A stretch of DNA of 12,599 bases from Promethearchaeota archaeon (GCA_016839385.1 JAEOUK010000092.1:1-12599), one strand, 5' to 3'. Counted from the first letter of the stretch, positions 1 to 8,029 are shown. Numbers and translations: made by a program. Notes: generated by a model from the sequence alone, not told the origin.

Positions 1-251
1 TTCTTCATCAAATCTTTTCTAGGAAATAATTGAACACTACCATCAGGCATAATGACTTTTTCACTAACACCCAACAAAATTAAGAATTTATTCAATAAGA
101 AAGCTAATCCTTGGGTGCTTTTTATGTAACTATCTATGACCTTGACATTATTATTTAGTAAAAACTTTTTCAGTAATCGTATTTGTGTGGATTTCCCAAC
201 TCCTACAGTGCCTATAAAGGTGATTATTGCAGTCTTCGGTCGAACAATCAA
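1..251 (-). CDS. Thymidylate-kinase-like P-loop protein, partial (C-terminus beyond the window)
   Basis: About 83 codons of the N-terminal part are visible. The TTG at 251 is chosen as start because an in-frame TAG lies six codons upstream and a GGGTGAT ribosome binding site (258-264) sits 6 nt before it. A Walker A loop, GTVGVGKST, starts about residue 14 after a hydrophobic beta strand (AIITFI), as in thymidylate kinase (NMP kinase) folds. The product aligns collinearly with its neighbour at 464-1135: P-loop, then a beta strand ending in Y-I-K-S (W-I-R-S in the neighbour), then a hydrophobic helix, then an FP-x-x-D motif (FPRKD here, FPKVD there). The two are therefore paralogues. In these clusters such proteins are rarely true dTMP kinases, and the phosphoryl acceptor is unknown. 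The lid and most acceptor-site residues lie outside the window, so activity cannot be judged. Confidence 0.8.
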   Translation of the reverse strand, partial: MIVRPKTAIITFIGTVGVGKSTQIRLLKKFLLNNNVKVIDSYIKSTQGLAFLLNKFLILLGVSEKVIMPDGSVQLFPRKDLMK

Positions 252-294
252 ATGTAAATCACCCTAACATAGCGTTAAACTTACTTTGAAGAAA

Positions 295-303
295 GTATTT
301 ATG
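295..303 (-). promoter_or_regulatory. Candidate TATA box for the partial kinase-like gene
   Basis: CATAAATAC on the minus strand lies about 25 bp before a position that would leave a leader of roughly 20-25 nt ahead of the TTG at 251. This geometry suits an archaeal promoter. The gene is separated from its upstream neighbour by 212 nt, so an independent promoter is plausible. In AT-rich DNA such boxes arise by chance. Confidence 0.3.
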
Positions 304-463
304 TTCACTGGTCAAATCCCTAAAACATCTTAAACCAAATTTTCAAGTCCATCTAAGGTAAGGAGTTAACACAACAATACAAATACACAATCTAAAGAGT
401 ACAAAAATATGCTTTCAAATACAGCTGATAGACAACTCTTTTCACGTATACGCTTTAAGAACT

Positions 464-1135
464 TCACGTTTGAAATTGAACTAACTTTTGAATCGCAGGT
501 TGATCAATAATTTTGTTAGAAGTACTCTCTACGGAATTTTCTGAAGTATCTATGAAATTTGATTCCACTAGATTATCAACAATTCTATATCCTTTTCTTT
601 GAAATTCAATAAAATTACGCGCTTCAACACTTGATCCTCTTCTTCTCTGTAATGTAGCATAATCCGAATCAAGATGTATTAAAACCGCTTCTTTTGGTAT
701 AAACAACAACAGGATTTTAGCTGTAAAACTCTGCAAGAATTTGATATCACTTATGTAATACGCGACTGTAACTATAGTATCGATTACATACCTTTCAGCA
801 ACTATAGTATATCCGAGAAGTAAAGGAAGACGTATTTTCAGTATTATTAAAGGAATTACACTAATAAATTCAAGTTGAGACCAAAAAAAACGGAGAGGCC
901 AATTAATGTCAACTTTCGGAAATTTTCTTGTTTTTCCATACGGATTCGAAACTATCCTAAAAAACCCAATTTTCACAAGTATAACAGAAATAAGATACGC
1001 CAAAGTGTGAGGAGACCTTATCCAAACTTTCTTAATTTTGATGTTTCTTGATTTTAAATAATTGAATAAGAAATCTGCATGGGTAGTTTTGCCTGTACCG
1101 TCCGCTCCAAAAAAAGCGATAATCTGAGAAGCCAA
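464..1135 (-). CDS. Thymidylate-kinase-like P-loop protein (second paralogue)
   Basis: 223 residues, a usual length for the thymidylate kinase fold. The Walker A motif GADGTGKTT is at residues 10-18. ERY at 114-116, followed by a helix, sits where dTMP kinases carry DR(Y/F). A Walker-B-like strand and lid region with LDSDYATLQRRR (155-166) resembles the Asp plus Arg-rich lid of NMP kinases. A long hydrophobic segment (residues 84-112) is unusual for a soluble dTMP kinase and hints at membrane association or an enlarged acceptor pocket. The start is a TTG with an in-frame TAA immediately upstream; since the P-loop begins at residue 10, no later start is possible. GGGAG lies about 10 nt upstream as a weak ribosome binding site. 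It lies between its paralogue and a nucleotidyltransferase. A kinase acting on a sugar, lipid or nucleotide in glycan assembly is inferred; true dTMP kinase is the less likely alternative. Confidence 0.82.
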   Translation of the reverse strand: MASQIIAFFGADGTGKTTHADFLFNYLKSRNIKIKKVWIRSPHTLAYLISVILVKIGFFRIVSNPYGKTRKFPKVDINWPLRFFWSQLEFISVIPLIILKIRLPLLLGYTIVAERYVIDTIVTVAYYISDIKFLQSFTAKILLLFIPKEAVLIHLDSDYATLQRRRGSSVEARNFIEFQRKGYRIVDNLVESNFIDTSENSVESTSNKIIDQPAIQKLVQFQT

Positions 1136-1196
1136 TTATCAACGAACTCCCAATAACAGTCTATTCCTATCCAACACATGACTATTTACTCTTTTT

Positions 1197-1224
1197 AAAA
1201 AACATTCTCAGAAGAAACGAAAAA
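1197..1224 (-). terminator. Possible U-tract terminator after the nucleotidyltransferase gene
   Basis: Just past the stop of the gene ending at 1237, the minus strand carries T5 (1220-1224) and T6 (1197-1202) tracts. Archaeal termination typically occurs at such U-rich runs without a stem. No hairpin was seen. The tracts could equally be part of the AT-rich spacer or of a promoter for the next gene. Confidence 0.22.
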
Positions 1225-1236
1225 CCTGTGTGAGAC

Positions 1237-2313
1237 CTAATAAGCTTCTCGATTAATATGCTTTAGCAAATCCCCAACAAAAGAAGAAGTGAAATTTATG
1301 TTCAATAGACTATAAAATTGCTTAGCCAGACTTCTTCGGGCTTTATGTTCTCTAAATTTCTCAAAAAGTGCCCGGATTATTGTTATCGGATGATATTTAT
1401 ACGGAATTAATAGTCCTTTTTCTTCTATCCGAGATAGCTCCAAAGGATTTACACCCATTACTTTAAGCAATTTTCTAATAGAATCAGGTATTGACCCATG
1501 TGCTCTGTAATGTAATAGAGCAGTTATCCCCAAATGGGTCTTTACAGCTAAAGTCAGTTTACATCTATCAGCTAGATCAAGAAACGATTTTAGTTCTTCA
1601 TCGCTCATATCTGCCAAGTAATAAAGGGTAGTGTAATACTCAGAAAGGACATACATTTGTTCTTTAATAACCGAATGAGCAATAACTGCTAGAAGATCTG
1701 CTGTAGGGGACAAAGATAGAGCAAATTGATTTTCACGTATCTTCCTTTTACTAACAACAGATTTGAAATTATCCTTATTCATGTAGATAATATGACTTAC
1801 GCCAACTTCATAATAAATATCCAAACCAACTCTACCAATCCTATCGCGGAAAGTTTTAGAAAGAGGACCATCACCTAGAAAATCATAATCTTCCTGGTAC
1901 AAGGTACTGATTACCTTTTCATAATCAAATTCGTTTCCAAATACCAAAACATCAATATCAACTGTTACTTCTTCGTAAGGTCTTACACTTTTAAAAAGAG
2001 CATATTGAGCCCCCGTTTTATCTAGGACATTAGAAGCGCGTTGAATAACGTCGTTTGTATCAGAATATTTGACAATTAATCTATCATATTCTGTCTTCAT
2101 GGAACCTACTAATTTATTCGCCTTTTTTAGGCTTTCAAGAAAATGTAAAACCATTCTATTTTTAATTGCGTAATAGTAAAGTTTAGAAATTTCATTAGAA
2201 TCAAGTCCGTTTAATTCATAATTTACATTTCTGTTGTCAATAAACGGTGAACCAATTAAGTTGAGAAACTTTGTTGTTAACGAATCTGGGTTCGATTGTA
2301 ATGGAATTTTCAT
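1237..2313 (-). CDS. NTP_transf_5-like nucleotidyltransferase family protein
   Basis: 358 residues. The middle of the protein has the signature of the uncharacterised nucleotidyltransferase family (Pfam NTP_transf_5, polymerase-beta-like fold): a strand with ALFKS (105-109, matching the usual LKG), then VTVDIDVLV with D119 and D121 as the metal-binding pair, then RVGLDIYYEV with D165 as the probable third carboxylate. An N-terminal helical region (1-95) and a helical C-terminal part (about 195-358) flank the core, as in the family. The start is ATG with only a weak purine-rich stretch upstream. Family members occur often in polysaccharide and antibiotic clusters, but few have a known substrate; nucleotidyl transfer to a sugar or phospho-compound is an inference. 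The gene begins the left-hand minus-strand group, followed by two kinase-like genes, and is divergent from the GH5 gene. Confidence 0.75.
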   Translation of the reverse strand: MKIPLQSNPDSLTTKFLNLIGSPFIDNRNVNYELNGLDSNEISKLYYYAIKNRMVLHFLESLKKANKLVGSMKTEYDRLIVKYSDTNDVIQRASNVLDKTGAQYALFKSVRPYEEVTVDIDVLVFGNEFDYEKVISTLYQEDYDFLGDGPLSKTFRDRIGRVGLDIYYEVGVSHIIYMNKDNFKSVVSKRKIRENQFALSLSPTADLLAVIAHSVIKEQMYVLSEYYTTLYYLADMSDEELKSFLDLADRCKLTLAVKTHLGITALLHYRAHGSIPDSIRKLLKVMGVNPLELSRIEEKGLLIPYKYHPITIIRALFEKFREHKARRSLAKQFYSLLNINFTSSFVGDLLKHINREAY

Positions 2314-2360
2314 TTTTTTCTTTCAACTTATGTTGCGCTTGTCTATCTTTTGAAGGTTTT

Positions 2361-2371
2361 CTTTTTTATAG
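2361..2371 (-). promoter_or_regulatory. Candidate TATA box for the nucleotidyltransferase gene
   Basis: CTATAAAAAAG on the minus strand would place transcription near 2340, giving a leader of about 28 nt before the ATG at 2313. It lies in the 147-bp divergent region shared with the plus-strand GH5 gene, so the two genes probably have back-to-back promoters. Confidence 0.38.
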
Positions 2372-2432
2372 TAAATCACTGGACATGGAAAAACATCAGA
2401 TAGAATAACATAAGTGTATACAGAAAATGAAC

Positions 2433-2440
2433 TAATATAT
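2433..2440 (+). promoter_or_regulatory. Candidate TATA box for the GH5 gene, leaderless geometry
   Basis: TAATATAT is centred about 25 bp before the TTG at 2461. There is no GGTGAT or GGAGG sequence before that TTG. TATA spacing plus the lack of a ribosome binding site fits a leaderless transcript starting at or next to the start codon. If the true start is a GTG further in (2485 or 2497), the transcript would instead have a short leader. Confidence 0.35.
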
Positions 2441-2460
2441 CGTAAGACTTAATAAATCTG

Positions 2461-3903
2461 TTGATAAAAAAATATCAGACAGAAGTGGAAACAAAAGTGA
2501 AGTTCTGGGCAGGAGCAATTGTAATTAGCATACTTTTAGCCAGCTTTCCATTTATGTCAATCTCTAATGCAGCAACCAGCGAACCCGTTCTAGTTACTTC
2601 AACAGGCATGGTTTCATACCCAGAACCAATAAATTATTTCTATCTAACCATCTTTTCAGGAACAGGAGGATTTACAATTCCCAACTCAGGAAATTATTCC
2701 TTCCAAGTAGGTGATTCATTCAATGTTGTGGCTATTGCAGAACAAGGATATGATTTTTCAAAGTGGCTACTCAATAATACCGATTACTCCACAAACCCAT
2801 CAATACCTATCCAAGGAGAAACAAACATCAACTATAACTTGCAGCCAATATTTGTACTTGAGGAAACCCCAAGTTCTGAAAAACTGTTTGTTGAAGGCTT
2901 GAATATTACAGATGCGTTAGGGAATCCAATTAGATTACAAGGAGTGAATGCTGAACCTCGTGACGTACAAGAGGAAGACATACAATGGCTAAAATCAAAA
3001 GGTTTCAACTACATCCGAGTTGATGCTTTTTGGCACAGATTAGAACCACGAGAAGATGTTTACGATAGCACTTACTTTGGTTACCTAGATAACATACTGA
3101 ACTTGTGTGAAGATTATGAAATCTACGCAAACCTAGTTTTTATGCAATGGCAATGGAGTCCATATTTCTCATACTATAGTAGTAGTGGAACCGGTTTTCC
3201 TTCATGGGTAATAAGTGGGGGCGGTTATGAAAATTCTGCTACAGGTCTCAGAGATTGCATAGCAGATTTTTACATGAAACGAAACAGTCATGGAATCTGG
3301 ATGCGTGAGGAATTTTTCGAGTTCTGGACATATCTAATAAACAGATACAAAGACAATCAATATGTCATAGCATATGAAATAATTAATGAACCTACTATAG
3401 CAAAAGAGGTCAATCATGTTCCTGGAGTCTATTCTGCCGTAATGGATCTTTATGAAGAATTTACCGAAACATTCAGACCAATAGATCCAATAACAATTCA
3501 TGTATACCATGACACGGGAGGAGATGCTGAAGAAGTAGTTCCATATTCCAACATAGTATGGACGAGAAGTTGGTATAATGTTATGTATGGAGGTTATTCA
3601 TCCTCAGAATATAGCCAAATTGTAAGTAGAATCAATGATCTTGAGAATAAGTATAACAATAACCTTGGAACGCCCTTCTTAATTAGCGAGATGGGATTCA
3701 CACTAACTGATGAAGGAAACGGTGGGGCAAAAGAATGGATCGAAGACAGCTTTGATGTTATGCGACAAGTTGGATTGAATGACGGGTATGAACATTACGG
3801 ATGGTTCATTTATGATAAAGGAACACTATATAATTTCCGAACTCCAAGAAATAACGATGGAACTGATACATGGATAGTCCCAATTCTACAAGAATATCTC
3901 TAG
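2461..3903 (+). CDS. Secreted GH5-family glycoside hydrolase with N-terminal beta-repeat domain
   Basis: 480 residues. A signal peptide covers about residues 14-37 (hydrophobic stretch ending SISNA). Residues about 55-133 form a small beta-rich module with FQVGDSFNVVAIAEQGYDFSKW, like the bacterial repeat/InlB-B type domains found in surface proteins. The GH5 (beta/alpha)8 barrel follows (about 141-480). Visible active-site elements are R186 on beta 2, N309-E310-P311 (acid/base E310), H347-x-Y349, the nucleophile E410 in SEMG, and W448. The beta-3 LDxH motif, intact in the paralogue at 12028, is here LVFM (225-228), so the usual Asp and His are replaced by V226 and M228. The substrate is probably a beta-linked glucan or glycoconjugate. 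The TTG start is uncertain; GTG at 2485 or 2497 would still leave a full signal peptide. The gene runs against the surrounding minus-strand cluster and ends 19 nt from the convergent GT-C-like gene. Confidence 0.9.
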   Translation: MIKKYQTEVETKVKFWAGAIVISILLASFPFMSISNAATSEPVLVTSTGMVSYPEPINYFYLTIFSGTGGFTIPNSGNYSFQVGDSFNVVAIAEQGYDFSKWLLNNTDYSTNPSIPIQGETNINYNLQPIFVLEETPSSEKLFVEGLNITDALGNPIRLQGVNAEPRDVQEEDIQWLKSKGFNYIRVDAFWHRLEPREDVYDSTYFGYLDNILNLCEDYEIYANLVFMQWQWSPYFSYYSSSGTGFPSWVISGGGYENSATGLRDCIADFYMKRNSHGIWMREEFFEFWTYLINRYKDNQYVIAYEIINEPTIAKEVNHVPGVYSAVMDLYEEFTETFRPIDPITIHVYHDTGGDAEEVVPYSNIVWTRSWYNVMYGGYSSSEYSQIVSRINDLENKYNNNLGTPFLISEMGFTLTDEGNGGAKEWIEDSFDVMRQVGLNDGYEHYGWFIYDKGTLYNFRTPRNNDGTDTWIVPILQEYL

Positions 3904-3922
3904 AATATTTCACATACAACAA

Positions 3923-5665
3923 CTATTTTTGTGGAACAACCATGAATGATTCTCCATTGTCATAAACAACACTATTTCCAAGGTCAAACTTGAAACCATT
4001 CAAATTTATCCTACTACGATAATCAATTTTTTCATTTAATGGACCAGCAACTCCAGAGTAATGCAACAAAATGACATCAGCCTGAGTCTTATTCGCATAC
4101 AAGGGATTTTCCCAAACATAATCAAAATAAAAGGAGTTCCCTGCTAAGCCAAAAATCTGCCAAGATGTAACTGTATCCGCTGCTACAATAGATCCATTCA
4201 CATGATACTTCTCGGCAAACTGAATCATAGACATTTGATAATTTGTATTTATTGATCTGTAATCAACCAAATATTCATCATCTGAGTTTTTTGGCACAAT
4301 TGGTTGAGGAGAAAAAATAACAAACAAAAGAGGAATGAATAGGATAAACAGAAATGCAGTGAATAAAATATTCCGAGTTGAAATTTTCTTCACAATTCGA
4401 CCTAACGATCTATAAATACCATATAATGCCAATCCAATAAAGATCGGACTCAGAAGATTTGCATATGTTATAAATCTCTCAAATGTGTAACTGAAAAGAT
4501 TGAAAAAGAATGGAATTGAAATTAAACCTGTAGCTATTAGTATTGAAACAAATTGTAGATATAAAGCCCTAGTCCCTTTTGAGTATCCTTTCCGAAAGAC
4601 AAAATAAAACAATATACCAAATAAACCCAAACCAAGAACAATTGCTAAATCATAAAAGCGAATAAATGCAAGCGTTAATTGTTCAGAAAAAGATAAGGTG
4701 AAAAATGTTGATGGGATTGCGATATTGCTCGACTGTATTGAAAAAATAGATTGAATTGTTCTTACCAAAAAATTGTTAAACAAATAGTCAGCATTATATG
4801 CCCACCACATAGACAAAAATATTACGAGAAAAATTGCCACCTGCAAATATCTAGAAATTTTAAAGGAGAATTTTTCATTTCTTAAAATCTCGATCATTTT
4901 CAATACTATTGGGGTAAATAGCATAAGAACAGTCAGAAATAATGGAGTAACCCCATGGGAGAAAATCAAAGCTACGCTTACGATAATCAGAATTGCAGAA
5001 AAACCTCTGTCTCCCTGAACGTCAATAGTTTGTCGCAAAAATATCGCAATAAACATAAAAAATAGTGGTAACGCAAAGGTTGTTCCAAAAAGCGCACTCG
5101 CTACTGGAAGAGTTAAAACCATAGCAAGGAAAATAAAACGTTTAGATTTCTCAGTAAATGAATTTTTTAGAAGTAAATACAGTATAAACGGTGGGAGTGC
5201 GGATACAGCAACCAAAAGAAGTTTTATGGCATTGGTGAGAGATAGTCCAGTTATTAGCGTTAATGATGATAAGAAAATATGCATTCCCGGCGTTGCTGAA
5301 TACTCCTTTGAATAGAAACCAGTTTCTGAAACATAACCAGAAGTGATTATTCGATTAGCGTAACCAGAATGAGCTATCGAATCAAACACACCAGTAATTT
5401 GAACATATTTTAGATTAGGAACAATACTAAGCAGTATTAGAAAAGAGGCAACAACTAAAACAAGTTTTTTACTACTCTTCAAACTTGTTGCCAAAAGTAG
5501 AAAAGGTACAGAAACTAGAAAAAGTTGTATTTCTAATCCTTCAAGAATCCAAGAATCTTGATAGCTCCTCTGCAAAACAGCAGCTGAATAAATAAGAACA
5601 AAAGCAAATACAACATATAACACAGAAAGAAATTTGATTCTATTTATTGAAAAATTTAGTTTCAT
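3923..5665 (-). CDS. Polytopic GT-C-like membrane glycosyltransferase (putative)
   Basis: 580 residues from the ATG at 5665, chosen because GGGGATG (5671-5677) lies 5 nt upstream; an in-frame TTG at 5767 would add 34 non-membrane residues and overlap the upstream gene by 4 nt. About 11-12 hydrophobic segments fill residues 5-452, followed by a soluble tail of about 128 residues that probably faces outward. The first long outer loop has FDSIAHSGY (residues 94-102), with D95 and H99 placed like the acidic catalytic site in the first loop of GT-C enzymes, then a Y-S-x-x-Y/PGMH stretch. SHGVTP (236-241) and ERF (396-398) are further polar motifs within membrane segments. GT-C enzymes use polyprenyl-phosphate sugars and act on the outer face. 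Family assignment is by architecture and loop motif only; a flippase or polymerase is the alternative. It is last in the glycosyltransferase run. Confidence 0.65.
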   Translation of the reverse strand: MKLNFSINRIKFLSVLYVVFAFVLIYSAAVLQRSYQDSWILEGLEIQLFLVSVPFLLLATSLKSSKKLVLVVASFLILLSIVPNLKYVQITGVFDSIAHSGYANRIITSGYVSETGFYSKEYSATPGMHIFLSSLTLITGLSLTNAIKLLLVAVSALPPFILYLLLKNSFTEKSKRFIFLAMVLTLPVASALFGTTFALPLFFMFIAIFLRQTIDVQGDRGFSAILIIVSVALIFSHGVTPLFLTVLMLFTPIVLKMIEILRNEKFSFKISRYLQVAIFLVIFLSMWWAYNADYLFNNFLVRTIQSIFSIQSSNIAIPSTFFTLSFSEQLTLAFIRFYDLAIVLGLGLFGILFYFVFRKGYSKGTRALYLQFVSILIATGLISIPFFFNLFSYTFERFITYANLLSPIFIGLALYGIYRSLGRIVKKISTRNILFTAFLFILFIPLLFVIFSPQPIVPKNSDDEYLVDYRSINTNYQMSMIQFAEKYHVNGSIVAADTVTSWQIFGLAGNSFYFDYVWENPLYANKTQADVILLHYSGVAGPLNEKIDYRSRINLNGFKFDLGNSVVYDNGESFMVVPQK

Positions 5666-5763
5666 AATTTCATCCCCATTTTTCACATACATTCTTTGAT
5701 CTTTTAAAATTAACAAGTAAACGAAATCAGATGATGAAAACGTAAATCGGATACCCGCGGTTT

Positions 5764-6870
5764 TCAATTTACTTCTTCATAAACTCTCAATACTTTTTGA
5801 GCAACATTTTTCCAAGATAATTTTTCTACAGTAGCTCGGCCATTTAATCCCATATTCTTTCTCAAAGTGTCATTTTCAGCTAAAATATTAATCCCATTTG
5901 AAAGTTCAACATCATCGCTAGGATCATTAATTATAATGCCATTTTTGCCATCATCTATGATATCCGTTATTCCAGTAAGAGAACTAACTACAACAGGTAA
6001 ACCACTAGCCATTGCTTCAAGAACAGCTAAAGGAAATGGATCATAAATTGTCGGCAATACGTAAATATCAGCGGCTCTATAAAGTATAGAAATATCCTGA
6101 ACATAATTAACAACCTTAACACGTTCATTCACATCAATTTTTGATAAAAATTGCCGGTCTTCCTCAGAAATATTTTTGCAGATGGCAACAATAACCACTT
6201 CTTTAGAAATGTATGGTAGAGCTCTTAACAAAAACCTGAATCCTTTCCTTTTGTATGCCCCTCCTCCAACAAACAACAACAATTTTTTATTTTTTTCAAA
6301 CCCATATTGTTTAAGCGTTTGTACACGTGCATTTTCTTTATCACTGTTAGTAGAAAGAGAAAACTCGTCAAGAGTCACGCCATTATGTATAGTGGTAATA
6401 CGTTCTTTTGGTATATCATATAACTCAACTAAATCACGTTCCACTAAACTTGAAACTGCTATCAAATGTTTAGAAGATCGAAAGATCATTCTTTCAGCGC
6501 TAATCCTAAAAGATTTTGGATAATATTCAATTAAACCAAATCTCTCAATTTGTTTTTTGAATGCCCTACTTAAGAAGTGAACAGTAGAAACGTCATCACA
6601 CAGAGTATAACCGTTTCCGTGAACGATTTCAACTCCGTATTTCAGTTTAGTTGATTTACCGTAGAGGGAATATGCGATAGGAGTGATTGACTTTTTTCCA
6701 AATTGAGGCGGCAATTTTAAAATATGAGCGTTTTTCACTTTGGTTTTGATATATGAGGTTGCGATAAAAACTTCATTGTTTGATTTTATCAACTCTCTAG
6801 ATATCTCGGTAGCATAACGCGGACCAGACAGGTCACTGCGTAGGTATCTTGACATCATTAGAACTTTCAC
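5764..6870 (-). CDS. GT4-family glycosyltransferase (GT-B fold)
   Basis: 368 residues, normal for GT4. The N-terminal Rossmann domain starts KVLMMSRYL with SGPRYATEIS (15-24), a variant of the usual glycine-rich GG-x-E loop. IHNGV (161-165) marks the linker. The C-terminal donor domain starts at about 195 with VGGGAYKRKG (201-210, the usual G-R-x-x-x-x-KG loop with the Arg shifted). The donor-site E-x7-E motif reads DPFPLAVLE (277-285), so the first Glu is Asp and the second Glu (E285) is kept. The enzyme should transfer a sugar from a nucleotide donor to a lipid-linked or nascent glycan on the cytoplasmic side. The start is GTG, with GAGGGG about 11 nt upstream; ATG codons at residues 5 and 6 are alternatives. 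It lies 85 nt after another GT4 gene, consistent with one operon. Confidence 0.88.
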   Translation of the reverse strand: MKVLMMSRYLRSDLSGPRYATEISRELIKSNNEVFIATSYIKTKVKNAHILKLPPQFGKKSITPIAYSLYGKSTKLKYGVEIVHGNGYTLCDDVSTVHFLSRAFKKQIERFGLIEYYPKSFRISAERMIFRSSKHLIAVSSLVERDLVELYDIPKERITTIHNGVTLDEFSLSTNSDKENARVQTLKQYGFEKNKKLLLFVGGGAYKRKGFRFLLRALPYISKEVVIVAICKNISEEDRQFLSKIDVNERVKVVNYVQDISILYRAADIYVLPTIYDPFPLAVLEAMASGLPVVVSSLTGITDIIDDGKNGIIINDPSDDVELSNGINILAENDTLRKNMGLNGRATVEKLSWKNVAQKVLRVYEEVN

Positions 6871-6955
6871 AGATTATTCAACCCCTCAAGAAAACATGTA
6901 CACAAAGAAAAATTTCAAAGTCATACCACTATAACGTTTTCGGATACTTTGAAGA

Positions 6956-8029
6956 TTATATTTCAACGATGCTTTCATACACTTTAGCTAATGAATCCGC
7001 TACTTTTTCCCAATCCCACAAATTTACTTTACCCAACTTTTTTCCAATAACCTCGTTTATCAAGACAACAAGTTCATCAATATTTATTGGAAAATTTACT
7101 CCAAAACAGTTTTTATTATCAATCCATTCGGCTAATCCAGATGTTTTCGCCAAGACACAAGGTGTTCTCGCAGCCAAAGATTCTGCTGTAGATAAACCAA
7201 AAGCCTCATGCGCTGAAAGCAAAACAAAAAGATCAGCATCAGTATATTTTTGCAAGAGTTGAGGTCTTGGCAAATTTTTAAAAAATTTTACTCTATTTTC
7301 TATTCCCAATTGTTGTGCCAATTCTAACAATCTTTTTTCATATGGACCTGAACCAACAATCTCAAAAAAGACATCCAGGTCAAGCTTGGTCATGGCCATT
7401 AAAATATATTGAACCCCTTTATATTTCTCTAATCTACCCACATACAATATAGTTCGATAATCCCTTTTTTTCTTTCTTAAACTCTTAAATTCTTCAACAT
7501 TTACCCCATTTGGAATTACTCTTATTTTTTCATTGTTTATTTCGAAATTTTCAAGAACCAAACTCTTTTCATAATCTGAAACACAAATGACAAAATCAGC
7601 TTTTTCAAAGATGTTCTTACCGAACAACTTGTAAGGTTTGTGCAGCAACGACCTGAATAAAGTGTGTCCAGATCCGTGATAATGGGGCGTGAAAACAAAC
7701 CTGTTTTGATTTTTAGCTCTGGCAGCATAGAGCGCCGGAAAGCCATGATAACTATGAGCATGAACAATATCGTAATCATTAGAATAATCATGTAAAAAAT
7801 TATTTAACTCTGGTGAAAAATGATAAGATTCTCTTGGAGCATACGATTTAAACCGCTTAATTTTGATGGCTTTCTGCGTGTCTTCTATTAACATATCGCT
7901 GGAAGAATAGGTTGTCAAAACCTCAATTTCAAAACCTTTCTTAGTCAATTCACTACTAATCTCTTCAACATGAACCTCAACTCCACCAATATAAGGCCAA
8001 TATCGTGGACACACTTGAGCAATTCTCAT
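6956..8029 (-). CDS. GT4-family glycosyltransferase (GT-B fold)
   Basis: 357 residues from the ATG at 8029. That start is preferred over the in-frame TTG at 8047 because GTGATC (8035-8040) lies 5 nt upstream and the protein then begins MRIAQVCPRYWPYIGGVE, a typical GT4 N-terminus. Seen along the protein: GGVEVHV (15-21); VHAHSYHG with H90 and H92; IPNGV (172-176); the donor-domain loop GRLEKYKG (198-205); and an intact E-x7-E motif EAFGLSTAE with E275 and E283. All expected GT4 catalytic features are present. It probably transfers a hexose from a nucleotide sugar to a lipid-linked glycan at the inner membrane face. It sits third in the glycosyltransferase run, 58 nt after a GT2 gene and 85 nt before the second GT4. 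Sugar and acceptor cannot be told from the sequence. Confidence 0.9.
   Translation of the reverse strand: MRIAQVCPRYWPYIGGVEVHVEEISSELTKKGFEIEVLTTYSSSDMLIEDTQKAIKIKRFKSYAPRESYHFSPELNNFLHDYSNDYDIVHAHSYHGFPALYAARAKNQNRFVFTPHYHGSGHTLFRSLLHKPYKLFGKNIFEKADFVICVSDYEKSLVLENFEINNEKIRVIPNGVNVEEFKSLRKKKRDYRTILYVGRLEKYKGVQYILMAMTKLDLDVFFEIVGSGPYEKRLLELAQQLGIENRVKFFKNLPRPQLLQKYTDADLFVLLSAHEAFGLSTAESLAARTPCVLAKTSGLAEWIDNKNCFGVNFPINIDELVVLINEVIGKKLGKVNLWDWEKVADSLAKVYESIVEI

Noticed and set aside
301..330. GGTCAAATCCC, resembling a tRNA T-arm
   Set aside because: No matching acceptor, D or anticodon stems were found around it on either strand.
5666..5767. N-terminal extension of the GT-C-like protein from a TTG overlapping the previous stop
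   Set aside because: The 34 added residues have no membrane or family character, and the ATG at 5665 has a well-placed GGGGATG site. The overlap start is not excluded.
6176..6523. Plus-strand open frame of 115 codons
   Set aside because: Antisense to the GT4 gene at 5764-6870, with no motif or ribosome binding site.
6849..7262. Plus-strand open frame of 137 codons across the GT4 gene junction
   Set aside because: It is antisense to two well-supported GT4 genes and has low-complexity, unrecognisable sequence; a shadow frame.
7537..7791. Minus-strand open frame of 84 codons rich in Ile and Met
   Set aside because: It lies wholly inside the GT4 gene at 6956-8029 in another frame; hydrophobic only by frame shift.
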